A stretch of 64,000 nucleotides of DNA from Mariniblastus sp. (GTDB lineage Bacteria > Planctomycetota > Planctomycetia > Pirellulales > Pirellulaceae): assembly GCA_029251085.1 (NCBI GenBank), contig JAQXDZ010000081.1, forward strand, positions 219,417 to 283,416. Reading direction: 5' to 3'. A program made the translations under genes and the position numbers. The notes under the pieces are model-generated. The model ran no database searches. It saw only the letters and a list, made by a program, of their open reading frames with translations, and was not told the DNA's origin. Below are positions 46,743-56,090 of this stretch, one piece after another. Position 1 is the stretch's first letter, and every line of letters begins with the position of its first letter.

Positions 46743-47057
46743 TTAGAATACAAGACAAAGAAGGATGGCAGCAAAAGCAGCACCTTCAATAAGAGCAGCA
46801 AAGATAATACCAGCGCTCTGAACGCTCGATGCCATCTCAGGCTGTCGTGCGATGCTTTCACAAGCTGCACCACCGATTTTCCCAATTCCAAGAGCGGCAC
46901 CAATTACGGCCAGTCCAGCACCAATCGCTTTGAACTTCCATTCAACGCCTTGGCCCAACAACAAATCGCCCGCAAAACCACCTTCTTGTGCGAAAGTTGG
47001 CGAACAGAAGAGGAAACCCCCCATAACGAACACTAACGCAAACAAAAACCTATACAT
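46743..47057 (-). CDS. atpE: ATP synthase Fo c subunit
   Basis: 104 residues. An N-terminal signal-like segment (about 1-24, ending TFAQEG) precedes a hairpin of two membrane helices (about 43-67 and 80-103), which is longer than the usual c subunit because of that leader. The GAALGIGKIGG glycine motif marks helix 1 and the ion-binding Glu is E91 in ALIEGAAF. The residue pattern at the Na+ positions (no Gln in helix 1, Gly after Glu) points to protons. Confidence 0.95.
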   Translation of the reverse strand: MYRFLFALVFVMGGFLFCSPTFAQEGGFAGDLLLGQGVEWKFKAIGAGLAVIGAALGIGKIGGAACESIARQPEMASSVQSAGIIFAALIEGAAFAAILLCLVF

Positions 47058-47108
47058 TCAAAAGTTCTCCAAATTCAAAGAGCAACAAAATTTTCTAAAA
47101 TATTCAAA

Positions 47109-48308
47109 TCAGTGAGGATGAATTGCCGCACCGATAAACAACGAAGTCAAAAACGCAAACACGTAAGCCTGAATGAAAGCCACCAACAATTCGAGGACGT
47201 TGACTGCAATCGTGGCGACAATTACCGCCGGACCTACACCCCAAATCAACTGGGTGTGCCAAGTCACGCCAATAAAGGCAACGAAAACGCCGACTACCAA
47301 GTGGCCGGCAAACATGTTCGCAAACAATCGAACCGCCAAGACAGCATGCTTGATAAACAAGCCAAAAACCTCGATACCCCAAATCATGGGAACGAGGATT
47401 ATCTTCACAACCGGGTTGATGTCGAGGTGGGGTGCCTGAGCTTTTACAAAACCCGCAAATCCCATCTTCTTAATGCCGGTCGCCATCACAACGAAGAACA
47501 CTGAAATCGCCAGAGCCGCCGTCACTGATATTGAACCAGTCGCCGCTCCCAATCCAGGAACCATCCCTAAAAGATTCAAGGTGAGCACAAAGAAGAAAAT
47601 CGTCCAAATAAACGGCAAAAACCGCTTGGCGTCCGCAGAACCAATCCCTGGAACAGCGACCTCATCCCGAATGTAACAAACCATAACGTCAATCACATTC
47701 CAGAAACGACCAACCGGGCGATTCCCGCTTTTGATTCGCTTCGCATAGGGAATAAAGATTGCCGCTACAATTAACGCCCCGATCAACTCCAGCACAACGA
47801 ACTTAGTCGGCTGGAAAGTGACAGGGCCAACAAAATCATTTTTCTGATAAGCCCAAACAGAACCATTCTCACCCATCATCGGACTTTCGTCGGTGTACGG
47901 AGAAATCTGCGGGATGGACAACTTGCCCTTTGACATGCCCTCGCCCCAAGGCGGAAAGGCTGGCAACTCAAAGTGATCCGAGTCCTGAACGTGGCCAATG
48001 AGACTATCTGGGCTCAAATAATACCCCATCGCGAGGTCTACGCCATCATTCCACTGATCCGTGGTCGCCGTGTCGCCACCATGATCGTGACCGCCTTCAT
48101 CGTGACCGCCTTCATCGTGACCGCCTTCATCGTGATCGTGACCATCTTCGTCGTGATCGTGACCATCTTCGTCGTGGTCATGCCCGTCTTTATCGTGACC
48201 GCCATCATCGTGGTCTGCGTCACTTTCGTCATGCCCATGCGACTCTTGAGACGTTTGTTGTTCGTCATCCTGAGGAGCAACGTTCGAGCGTAAGCTGTTA
48301 TTTTTCAT
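47109..48308 (-). CDS. atpB: ATP synthase Fo a subunit with His/Asp/Glu-rich N-terminal extension
   Basis: 399 residues, much longer than the usual 230-290. The C-terminal 240 residues are ordinary: five to six helices, the essential Arg at 327 in AVRLFANMFAGH, and the last helices with VNVLELLVAFIQAYVFAFLT. Residues 24-78 are a low-complexity run of Gly, His, Asp and Glu with 14 His, encoded by a short DNA repeat at about 48075-48239. The N-terminus of subunit a faces the periplasm, so the His cluster could bind Zn, Cu or Ni ions there. That is inference. Confidence 0.93.
   Translation of the reverse strand: MKNNSLRSNVAPQDDEQQTSQESHGHDESDADHDDGGHDKDGHDHDEDGHDHDEDGHDHDEGGHDEGGHDEGGHDHGGDTATTDQWNDGVDLAMGYYLSPDSLIGHVQDSDHFELPAFPPWGEGMSKGKLSIPQISPYTDESPMMGENGSVWAYQKNDFVGPVTFQPTKFVVLELIGALIVAAIFIPYAKRIKSGNRPVGRFWNVIDVMVCYIRDEVAVPGIGSADAKRFLPFIWTIFFFVLTLNLLGMVPGLGAATGSISVTAALAISVFFVVMATGIKKMGFAGFVKAQAPHLDINPVVKIILVPMIWGIEVFGLFIKHAVLAVRLFANMFAGHLVVGVFVAFIGVTWHTQLIWGVGPAVIVATIAVNVLELLVAFIQAYVFAFLTSLFIGAAIHPH
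48075..48239 (-). repeat. Repetitive coding segment for the His/Asp/Glu-rich stretch of atpB
   Basis: Read on the plus strand it repeats CATCGTGA-like and CGTGACCGCCTT units, and it is translated on the minus strand as GHDEGG and DGHDHDE repeats. The near-identical copies suggest expansion by slippage while the reading frame is kept. Confidence 0.8.
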
Positions 48309-48369
48309 CGAGCAGCAACTGCCTATTAATTTCTACTTTGACTTGCGCCGAATTAGTTTATCCAGAAAT

Positions 48370-48774
48370 CTAATCTTCGCTAGCACCAACTGGACCAAGT
48401 TTCTTTAAAGCAACCTGAACGTCCGCGATCATACCCACGAAATAAAAGAAAATTATATAAAAAACCAAACTCAAATCGAGCGGCGGATCCTTCAAATAAA
48501 TCCCCCAAACCGCAACCAACCCGGGAACACTTACCCGAATGGCCATCTGCATTGCCATGCGAGCCATCAATAACTCGTGTCCCCTCGGGTACTCACTTGC
48601 AACGTGAGCCGCAAGCGTCGAAACGAGACAAACACCGAGCGCCAACAACCCCGTGAAAACGTTGATTTCCAAAAACCAACAAACCGAGATCGCCACAACG
48701 CCCGCCAACAACTCGACAACCGTCAGAAAAATCAACCGGACAAATATCGACTGCAAGGCCAACTGCTGAAACAT
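48370..48774 (-). CDS. Putative ATP synthase subunit I (AtpI-like) membrane protein
   Basis: 134 residues with four hydrophobic helices (about 10-33, 38-58, 75-95, 100-120). It lies between the AtpZ-like gene and atpB, the place of AtpI in most operons. Sequence identity to AtpI is weak by eye, so the name follows position and topology. AtpI-type proteins help assemble the c ring. The next gene upstream ends nine bases away. Confidence 0.7.
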   Translation of the reverse strand: MFQQLALQSIFVRLIFLTVVELLAGVVAISVCWFLEINVFTGLLALGVCLVSTLAAHVASEYPRGHELLMARMAMQMAIRVSVPGLVAVWGIYLKDPPLDLSLVFYIIFFYFVGMIADVQVALKKLGPVGASED

Positions 48775-48782
48775 AATGGCCC

Positions 48783-49127
48783 CTATCCCTGTTGAGATTC
48801 TTCGTCTGAGTCAACTTTTGAGACTCGCCCCGCATCAATAGGATTCGACACCAGAAGCATGAGTTGCCTGACGGCAACCCCCATCCCCAACGCCAATCCC
48901 AAAAGGGTAAACACCAGAACCGAACCAACCTTTTGGTCAATCCAATACCCCACCAAACCGGGAACGATCATCATGATACTGATGGACGTTACCTCCGAAG
49001 CCTTAGAGAAAGACTTCGCTATGGGAGATCGGTCATCAACCGTATTAACCAACGTTTCTGACCTACCACGACTGTAAGATTGTTGGTTTTTTCCGAGTGA
49101 AAAACCCTTTTGAGGTAATGTAATCAC
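48783..49127 (-). CDS. AtpZ/AtpI-like membrane protein at the head of the ATP synthase operon
   Basis: About 114 residues from the GTG at 49127 (GGCGAG lies six bases upstream). A frame to a GTG at 49196 would add 23 residues. Two membrane helices lie near the middle and end, with the motif SISIMMIVPGLVGYWIDQKVG and TLLGLALGMGVAVRQLM. This arrangement (E/VxPGLxGxxxDxxxG) is that of AtpZ, a Mg/Ca-related accessory protein of F1Fo enzymes. It is the first gene of the operon, and the operon promoter must lie upstream, within 49128-49260. Confidence 0.75.
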   Translation of the reverse strand: MITLPQKGFSLGKNQQSYSRGRSETLVNTVDDRSPIAKSFSKASEVTSISIMMIVPGLVGYWIDQKVGSVLVFTLLGLALGMGVAVRQLMLLVSNPIDAGRVSKVDSDEESQQG

Positions 49128-49196
49128 TGGTATCTCGCCCCACAAGCCCGCACTCTGAAAGATTGAGAAAGTTTTCACAATGTCGCCACAAACCAC

Positions 49197-49691
49197 TACC
49201 TGTCAAGTGTTTACAGAAATCCATCCATCGTGAAGATTTGCGAAAGTAATTTACCTCACCGTGGATACTCATTCAGAAATCTGAATCACAGCTACGTCAA
49301 AAGCGTAAGCTCTTACGATTAAAACACTTAGGCTAACCCCAAAAGCAACGAAAGCGCTCGAAGGAACGCCAAAACGTTTGCTTTTTGGTCATTTTTCAAC
49401 TAAACTTCACAAAGGCGATGTGGACGTTTCGAGACGATGGGCAGATTTCAAGACTTCAGCGTTAATCGCGGTAGCTTTTCCTTCCCCAGTTTTAAAACAA
49501 CGCTCCAACGCCGAGGATCCGCGAACTTTTCAACTTGAATTGCTCGACGCAAGCCGGCGACCGCGAGGGATACGGTCGATTACCAATTTACTTCCTTCTT
49601 CGGATTGGACTCCGCAAAGCCGGGACTATGTATTGGCAACTTCCAATACACAAATTCGACGCCCCCAGGGTCGCGTCGCGGAGTACGAAAC
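49197..49691. other. Intergenic region between divergent ATP synthase operon and DUF4912 gene
   Basis: About 500 bases. The promoter of the ATP synthase operon is expected here on the minus strand. A 105-codon plus frame (49378-49695) and the upstream part of the DUF4912 frame (49605-49691) have no support from similarity or ribosome sites. A long run of A/T-rich sequence lies at 49310-49400. Confidence 0.45.
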
Positions 49692-50816
49692 TTGATTACT
49701 GCAGCGAACCTAGAGTCTCAAAAATCTAAAGAACTCGCCCAAATGGCCAAGGAAAAGGGCGTTGCTGGCTGGCATTCCATGCGAAAGGACGAGTTGGTCA
49801 AGGCTCTTTTGAAGGTCGCAAAACAGAAAGCCAAGGCTAAGTCCGGGGCGACCCGAAAAAAGGCAAAGATTACCACCAAACCGACTCGGGCGACCAAGTC
49901 GACCGCAGCAAGTAAAAAACCAAAACAATCTGATTCGGCAATTGCAAAGAAGATTCGAACCGAACGCGAAAAGCAGGAGAATCTCAAAAACCTGTCTTCC
50001 GGAGTTGGCATGGCCCGACGCAACACTCCGCCAGAAAAGGACCGCGTCATATTGATCGTCCGGGACTCATTCTGGTTGCAGGCGTACTGGGAAGTTACCC
50101 GAGCAACTGTTCAGCGAGCCAAAGTGGCGATGACCGGACTCTGGCACAACGCCAAACCCGTTCTCAGGCTCTTGGAAATCACCAGCGACGGCAACACCAA
50201 CTCGGTTGAAAAAGTTGTCCAAGAAATTGAAATTCACAGCGGTGTTAACAATTGGTACGTCAACATTACCGAACCCTGCAAAAACTATCGCATCGCAATC
50301 GGCTATACAGCACCGGGTGAAAAATTTCACCTGATTTCGAAAAGCAATCAGGTGTGCCCCCCTCCGGGAAGCTCCCCCGAAAGCGAACACTGGACCGATA
50401 TCACTAACGATGTTGAAAAGTACTACGCCTTAAGCGGCGGGCATGACCCGAGAACAGTCTCAGCAGATTTACAAGAGGTGTTCGAGGAGAAAGCCCTCCA
50501 ACCCATGAACGCCCCTGCCTTCGAAAGGTTAGGGTCAGGCGTCAATGCCAATGGACAGCGATTCAATTTCCAGGTCGACGCCCACATGATTGTGCACGGT
50601 GCGACCGACCCCAGAGCGACGGTAACGGTCGCTGGAGAACCAATTCGACTTCAACCAGACGGTTCCTTCGCCCTTCGCCTGGAACTTCCCGATCGCAGAC
50701 AGGTCCTTCCAGTCGTCGCCTCTAGCCGCGACGGCACGCACCAGCGAACGACCGTTCTCGCGGTCGAGAGAAACACAAAAGTCATGGAACCGATCACCAA
50801 CGACGACAAAACCTAA
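49692..50816 (+). CDS. DUF4912 domain-containing protein with N-terminal Rho-N/SAP-like helices
   Basis: 374 residues from a TTG at 49692, supported by GGAG eight bases upstream. Residues 2-36 (ESQKSKELAQMAKEKGVAGW, then RKDELVKALLK) look like a Rho-N or SAP-like helical DNA/RNA-binding module. A Lys/Thr-rich basic linker follows (about 40-95). The DUF4912 domain (about 115-235) contains VILIVRDSFWLQAYWEV and WYVNITEPCKNYRIAIGY. A beta-rich C-terminal part follows. DUF4912 is named but without known function. The basic linker and Rho-N-like start hint at nucleic-acid binding. Confidence 0.85.
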   Translation: MITAANLESQKSKELAQMAKEKGVAGWHSMRKDELVKALLKVAKQKAKAKSGATRKKAKITTKPTRATKSTAASKKPKQSDSAIAKKIRTEREKQENLKNLSSGVGMARRNTPPEKDRVILIVRDSFWLQAYWEVTRATVQRAKVAMTGLWHNAKPVLRLLEITSDGNTNSVEKVVQEIEIHSGVNNWYVNITEPCKNYRIAIGYTAPGEKFHLISKSNQVCPPPGSSPESEHWTDITNDVEKYYALSGGHDPRTVSADLQEVFEEKALQPMNAPAFERLGSGVNANGQRFNFQVDAHMIVHGATDPRATVTVAGEPIRLQPDGSFALRLELPDRRQVLPVVASSRDGTHQRTTVLAVERNTKVMEPITNDDKT

Positions 50817-50855
50817 ATCATAGGTTTAGCCTCGCGACCTGTTTACCCAACACTC

Positions 50856-50888
50856 TGAGCCACTGCGGGACTTCTCGCCAGTGGCTCA
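50856..50888 (+). terminator. Hairpin after the DUF4912 gene
   Basis: TGAGCCACTG at 50856-50865 and CAGTGGCTCA at 50879-50888 form a perfect 10-bp stem with a 13-base loop. It lies 39 bases after the DUF4912 stop. Only TT-rich sequence follows (TTGCATTC), so it is a probable but not certain terminator. Confidence 0.55.
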
Positions 50889-51025
50889 TTGCATTCAACA
50901 GACTCATTCGCTCACCCATCAAACGTTGCCAACGTTCAATCAGGACCGCCCCCCAACGGGCCTCAATTAATTTGGCACAAGTCAACTGACACACCGCGAA
51001 GGAAAAATCACAGACTTTACTTTTT

Positions 51026-52105
51026 GTGAACAACACGCCCAAGCAAAAGATTTTGCCAACCGCAGAAACAAACAAGCCCATGACGACACCCCCTGAGAAC
51101 AGAATCCCCCCCGGCCAGCAATTAGTTGCGCCAGGGAAATGGCCAATTATCGGGGAACGCCTACCAACGGAAACCGACACGCCGTGGTCACTCAAAATCA
51201 AAGGCGAAGTTGATACCCCAATCACACTAAGTCTCGAGGAACTACGATCGCTTCCTCAGACTACACGCACAATGGACATTCACTGCGTCACCCGATGGTC
51301 AATGTTAGACACGACTTTTTCGGGGGTCCTCCTCAAAGATTTACTTGTGGAAGCGGGCGTCAAACCGGATGCCAAATTCGTTTCATTCCTCGCGAGGTCA
51401 AAACGAAACCACGCCACTTCCTTGAATATCGACACCGCAATCAACCTTAACACTTTGATTGCGACCGAGGTGAACGGAGAACCGATCACCACGACTCACG
51501 GTGGCCCCATTCGAAATATTGTTGAATCAAGATACTTCTACAAAAGCGTGAAATGGCTGGAACAGATTGAACTACTGACCACAGACCGTCTTGGATTCTG
51601 GGAAGCCGAATCCGGTTATCACAACCAGGCCGACCCTTGGAAAGAACAGCGCTACATGGCGCCCACGATTGACCGGCGGACCTCCTTACAACTGATTGAA
51701 ACACGAGACTTCTCCAATCGCGAACTCCGCAGCATCGACGCATCTCAACGCAATCTTGCAGGGCTTAATGCACATAGCGCTTCGCTGAGAGACGCCAATT
51801 TCTCGGGAACAGACCTCTCGGGAGCAGATTTCACGAACGCGAATCTTTCAAACGCCCATTTCCACAATGCGAACCTTTCTAATGCCGTTTTTGTGGACGC
51901 CGATTTGGAAGGAGCGGATTTTTCGGGAGCAGATTTGAGGGGCGCCGATTTTACGGGCACCTCGTTAATTGGCGCCTCGTTCGTTTCACACCAACAAGGA
52001 ATCGTAGTCGGCGCAAAAATTGACAAAACAACCCAGCTCCCACCTCCTGCAATCGCTCCCTTATTCCCAGAACAACTTCATTATGTGAACAAAGCGACTG
52101 GATAA
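51026..52105 (+). CDS. Molybdopterin-binding oxidoreductase (SUOX/YedY type) fused to pentapeptide repeats
   Basis: 359 residues. Residues about 45-200 match the oxidoreductase molybdopterin-binding domain (PF00174). The Mo-ligand Cys is C87 in DIHCVTRWSMLD, and PLTTTHGGP-like residues (here PITTTHGGPIR) and YFYKSVKWLEQIEL follow. Residues 228-319 are about 18 consecutive pentapeptide repeats of the A(D/N)LXX type (GADFTNANLSNAHFHNANLS), which form a right-handed beta-helix. The start is the GTG at 51026, or the ATG at 51080. No Tat or Sec signal is evident, so the enzyme seems cytoplasmic. The fusion is unusual. No partner redox gene is adjacent. Confidence 0.85.
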   Translation: MNNTPKQKILPTAETNKPMTTPPENRIPPGQQLVAPGKWPIIGERLPTETDTPWSLKIKGEVDTPITLSLEELRSLPQTTRTMDIHCVTRWSMLDTTFSGVLLKDLLVEAGVKPDAKFVSFLARSKRNHATSLNIDTAINLNTLIATEVNGEPITTTHGGPIRNIVESRYFYKSVKWLEQIELLTTDRLGFWEAESGYHNQADPWKEQRYMAPTIDRRTSLQLIETRDFSNRELRSIDASQRNLAGLNAHSASLRDANFSGTDLSGADFTNANLSNAHFHNANLSNAVFVDADLEGADFSGADLRGADFTGTSLIGASFVSHQQGIVVGAKIDKTTQLPPPAIAPLFPEQLHYVNKATG

Positions 52106-52274
52106 CAGTTTACTCAGGGGTTTCTGGTTCGCCAAAGATGCTCTCGGGTTGCCCGGAACATTCTTTGCCAGTCCAATGCCTGTAACACCGCCAAAAGATC
52201 CACGACTTGCTGTTGCAACACAGAGCTCTGGACATTTACCCCTGAGTATTCACCTCAGCTTTCTGGAGAAATCT

Positions 52275-54065
52275 ATGTCGTCAGACGCAAGAACCAATCA
52301 AATGAAAACGTTGTCGCCAAAACGCAACACATCCGACGCGACCACAGCAGCCGAACTAACAGCAGAGCAGCTGAAACATTTTCACATCGAACCCGACACC
52401 GAATACGGCCAAACGCTTTCGCGAGTCGTTGAGCGAATGTACGAGTCTCAAGGCGATATCTCGCACCTCTGGCAGCTCACCCTCGAATCGATGAACTCGC
52501 TGGATCAGAATGATCGCATCCAACGCTTCAACGCGAAAAAATTCCTTTCATTCCAACTTGCGAAAATTCTTGACACGCTTCAGCATCCATTTCGAAAGAG
52601 TTATCAATCTCTGGGCTACAAATCGGAAACCATGGCAGCCAAAGGGCCCTATCCAGTTTTTGATAACGTCACCGCTCTCTTCTCTGCGACTCCCGTGATC
52701 ACCCGCACGGCCACCTACATTTATGCGTGTGCCGAGTGGATTGAGGACGCTTTCCGTGGCAAAGAACTCATGCTGGAGATCTACTCGCGACTCCTCAACC
52801 CCACAAGCGTCTGTCTTGCCAACCACATCGTCGATCTCGAAGCAGGGGACTACGCACCGGAGTACATGGCGTGGAACTTCAATAGCGGCATGGCGGCAAT
52901 CGACTCAGCCCTTGCCCATCTCCTTGGACGCGATGATATCCTCATCACCAGCCGGAATATTTATGGCGGGGCCTACCAGCTGATTCACGATTGGTACGCC
53001 AAGGACGGCAATCTCGAAATTTCAGTAGAGACCTTCGACGGCTACACCGCAGAAGAATTTGCCCCCTTCCTGGCGTCCGTCCAGGAAAAATACGCCGACC
53101 GAATCTCTGAGGGCAGGAAGATTTACATCTACCTTGAATCCCCCAGTAACCCTCAGGGATACGTACTTGACGTGGCTGGCATTTCAAAGATAGCCCACCA
53201 ACAGGAACTCAAAGTCATTCTTGATGCGACCGTTGGCACACCCTTCCTCTACCGCCCCCTGAATCGCAAGGATCCAGACGAAAGACCTGACTTTGTCATT
53301 CACAGCTACACGAAAGATCTGAGCGGGTGTGGCGCTGTGATCGCCGGCTGCGTGATTGGAAAAAATAACGACATGTTCATCCCCAAAGGCCAATCGATGG
53401 ACGGTCGGTCGTGGGACGAAACAATGTTCTGGAATGTCTACTACATCAAAGGCGCGTTCCTTAACGCTGATGCCGCATTCGAAGTAATGCAAGGAATGAA
53501 AACACTAACCGTTCGCATGCTGAGAAAGTGCATCAACACCCAAATTCTCGCAGACTTCCTGAATTCCCATGCAGACATCCAGGTCAACTGCAACGGTGTT
53601 CAAGGCAACGCTAATGCAAACCTAAGAGAAGAAAACCTTTACCTCGGCCTACCGGCACCTTTATTCACTTTTGACATGGGCGATATCGAACGAGATGCCT
53701 TTCAGAGATTCTTTGACTCTCTCTCGCCCACCTTCGGCCACATGATTAGCCTCGGACAATCCAACACCATCGTGAGCTGCCCATCGCTGACCACGCATTC
53801 TGAATTAAATGAAGAAGCACTAAAAGATTCAGGTTTAACACCGACTACGGTTCGCTGTGCTGTCGGAGACGAAGACCCAATCGACTTAATCAGGCATTTT
53901 GTCCACGCCGCCCGAGGCACGATCGATCTTGCTTGCCCTGGATACTCCGATGGGTTCATGAACGAAGCCGACACGCGGCAGATGATTCGTGACAGATATA
54001 CCGCCACCCACCTCGCCCATGTTGAGTCACAACTTGAGCGATCCGGCGGAGAGCCTTGGTTTTAA
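52275..54065 (+). CDS. Large PLP-dependent enzyme of the Cys/Met metabolism group
   Basis: 596 residues from the ATG at 52275, which has a strong GGAGAA four bases upstream. The open frame to 52149 is not used. Residues 1-190 are an N-terminal extension rich in helices, without known motif. The C-terminal 400 residues follow the Cys/Met gamma-family fold, with FNSGMAAIDSALAHLL, the Asp of VILDATVGTP (cofactor pyridine N), and the PLP lysine at 347 in HSYTKDLSG. Substrate cannot be read: cystathionine or methionine gamma-lyase type, or a decarboxylase-like side reaction, are all possible. The protein is about 200 residues longer than the typical 380-400. Confidence 0.8.
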   Translation: MSSDARTNQMKTLSPKRNTSDATTAAELTAEQLKHFHIEPDTEYGQTLSRVVERMYESQGDISHLWQLTLESMNSLDQNDRIQRFNAKKFLSFQLAKILDTLQHPFRKSYQSLGYKSETMAAKGPYPVFDNVTALFSATPVITRTATYIYACAEWIEDAFRGKELMLEIYSRLLNPTSVCLANHIVDLEAGDYAPEYMAWNFNSGMAAIDSALAHLLGRDDILITSRNIYGGAYQLIHDWYAKDGNLEISVETFDGYTAEEFAPFLASVQEKYADRISEGRKIYIYLESPSNPQGYVLDVAGISKIAHQQELKVILDATVGTPFLYRPLNRKDPDERPDFVIHSYTKDLSGCGAVIAGCVIGKNNDMFIPKGQSMDGRSWDETMFWNVYYIKGAFLNADAAFEVMQGMKTLTVRMLRKCINTQILADFLNSHADIQVNCNGVQGNANANLREENLYLGLPAPLFTFDMGDIERDAFQRFFDSLSPTFGHMISLGQSNTIVSCPSLTTHSELNEEALKDSGLTPTTVRCAVGDEDPIDLIRHFVHAARGTIDLACPGYSDGFMNEADTRQMIRDRYTATHLAHVESQLERSGGEPWF

Positions 54066-54281
54066 CCATCCTCAATCGCTGCCGCAGGTCAACCAAAACC
54101 ACAAATTCACCCAATTAGAGGTGGCGATTCACGGCCAACACTTGTCTAATTTAGCTTGTTGATTCGAAACTTACCGCAAGTTTTTGAGTGAACGAATTTA
54201 GACGTGCTTACGTATTACTGACGGCGTTTTGTCGCGTAAGAAACTAACCTACTCCTATTTCTGTTTTGCAAGAGGATCGCT

Positions 54282-54563
54282 ATGTCTCCCAATGAAAGCT
54301 CGGAAGAACTTACATCCTTAATCCACGTGCCAACCGAAACCGAGGCCGCTCCAATTGTCGACGCCTTAAAAGAGGCCGGCATCACCGCGACCATGACGGG
54401 CGGCTTCACCGCTGGCTTCATTGCCGAAGCCCCCGGAGACATCTCGATTCAAATTTTTAAGCGAGATGAGGCAGCGGCCACCGAGATCCTCAAAAAATTC
54501 AAAGCGGACAATGCTGCAATCGACTGGGATAAAGTCGATGTCGGCGAACCAGAAGACGAATAA
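54282..54563 (+). CDS. DUF2007-type signal-transducing protein
   Basis: 93 residues with the DUF2007 pattern: an early SLIHVPTETEAAPIVDALKE, GITATMTGGFTAGFIAEAPG, then IQIFKRDEAAATEIL, and an acidic tail. The family is small, PII-like in shape, and its function is unproven. AGAGGA stands five bases before the ATG. The gene is 216 bases after the PLP enzyme and is convergent with fabF. Confidence 0.85.
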   Translation: MSPNESSEELTSLIHVPTETEAAPIVDALKEAGITATMTGGFTAGFIAEAPGDISIQIFKRDEAAATEILKKFKADNAAIDWDKVDVGEPEDE

Positions 54564-54679
54564 CACCGCCTGCAAGCCTGGATCGACTCCAGAGCAGGGC
54601 AGGGAACCGGACAGCAGAAGACAGCGAAAAGTTTCAGCCGTGACCTCACGGCAGCAAAGCTTAGGCAAATTTCAGGAAA

Positions 54680-55924
54680 CTACTCGCTGAACTTCCGGAC
54701 AATGATCGATGCATTGTGACCGCCGAACCCGAAGCTATTGCTCATAGCGTAGGTGATTTCGCGTTGCTTGGGCACGTTTGGCGTGTAATCAAGATCGCAG
54801 TCCGGATCAGGATTCGTCAAGTTAATTGTCGGTGGAATGATCCCTTCGAGAATTGCCTTAATCGAGACGATTAATTCGATTCCGCCACTCGCCCCTAACG
54901 AGTGTCCCAACTGACTTTTTGTGCTGCTAATACTCAGATCGTACGCGTGCTCTCCAAAAATCGTCTTCACCGCACGAGTCTCAGCCTTGTCGCCCAACGG
55001 AGTACTCGTCCCGTGTGCGTTGATATAGTCAATCTCATTTGGCTCTAGCCCTGCATCTTGCAACGCCATTTTCATAGCCATCGCCGCCCCCGACCCTGTA
55101 TCGTCGGGCGAAGTAATATGGCCGGCATCGCAAGAGGTCCCAAATCCAACCACCTCAGCGAGAATGTTAGCGCCACGGTCTTTCGCATGCTCCAACTCTT
55201 CAAAAATGAGCACTCCGGCGCCTTCAGAAAACACAAACCCATCTCGACCTGCATCGAAGGGACGGCTTACCGTCGCCGGGTCTTCCTTAGAGTAAGACAG
55301 CGCTTTCATATTGGCGAACGCCGACATTGCCAACCGACTTAAAGCCGCCTCGGTTCCGCCCGTAACTGCAAGATCACAAACGTTGGATCGAACTAGTTCC
55401 CACGCATTGCCCATCGCATTGGTGGCGCTCGCGCAAGCCGTCGCAACACTGTAGTTTGGCCCCCGCAACCCGTGGCGGATTGCAATATTCCCACCACCAG
55501 CGTTGAGCATTAATTTTGGAATGGTCATAGGAGAAACGCGGCTTGGTCCCTTTTGAACCAGACGGGTCATCTGTTCCGATATCGTGGTCATTCCACCGAT
55601 GCCAGAACCGAGAATGCAACCATAGCGAGCTGCATTCTCACTACCCACCGGATCAAAACCCGAATTCTCAAACGCGCTGGCGGCAGCGACCATCGCAAAC
55701 TGGGAATACCGATCAATCTTGTTGGCTTCTTTTTGGCCAATGACTTCGTTCGCGCTCCAGTCGTAGACATCGCCACCAATTTGAACTTTGATGTCGTCAA
55801 CTTCAAACAGTTTGATTCGATGAATTCCACTCTCACCGTTCAAAATTCTGTTCCAACAATCGTCTACATCACAACTGAGTGAATTGACTAATCCCCATCC
55901 AGTAATGACCACACGTCGCGCCAT
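54680..55924 (-). CDS. fabF: Beta-ketoacyl-ACP synthase II
   Basis: 414 residues, full-length KAS-II. The catalytic triad residues appear as VATACASATNAMGNA (Cys), NAHGTSTPLGDKAE (His) and STKSQLGHSLGASGG (His). The start MARRVVITGWGLVNSL is standard. It elongates acyl-ACP with malonyl-ACP. A clear acpP terminator lies upstream (56091-56128), so fabF has its own promoter in the gap of about 170 bases before 55924. Confidence 0.97.
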   Translation of the reverse strand: MARRVVITGWGLVNSLSCDVDDCWNRILNGESGIHRIKLFEVDDIKVQIGGDVYDWSANEVIGQKEANKIDRYSQFAMVAAASAFENSGFDPVGSENAARYGCILGSGIGGMTTISEQMTRLVQKGPSRVSPMTIPKLMLNAGGGNIAIRHGLRGPNYSVATACASATNAMGNAWELVRSNVCDLAVTGGTEAALSRLAMSAFANMKALSYSKEDPATVSRPFDAGRDGFVFSEGAGVLIFEELEHAKDRGANILAEVVGFGTSCDAGHITSPDDTGSGAAMAMKMALQDAGLEPNEIDYINAHGTSTPLGDKAETRAVKTIFGEHAYDLSISSTKSQLGHSLGASGGIELIVSIKAILEGIIPPTINLTNPDPDCDLDYTPNVPKQREITYAMSNSFGFGGHNASIIVRKFSE

Positions 55925-56090
55925 GAAACTAACCCCGAATTCCCTGCTGTTATTTTCGTTTTCAAACTCAAACCTCCAGTTCGGATGAGTTCATTTAGTT
56001 CATCGATCATCCCGACAAACTCGCCGCTACCTTCGCTTCGAGAAGACTCAATTTGAATCCGTCACTCGTTTTTTCCGAAACGCAAAACCT

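Noticed and set aside
49378..49695. 105-codon plus frame before the DUF4912 gene
   Set aside because: No ribosome site and no recognisable fold; overlaps the region expected to hold the operon promoters.
50818..51225. Minus frame whose 3' third looks helical (LIEARWGAVLIERWQRLMGE)
   Set aside because: The first half is the mirror image of the oxidoreductase gene, and the rest overlaps a hairpin. It might be a remnant of an old gene but cannot be shown.
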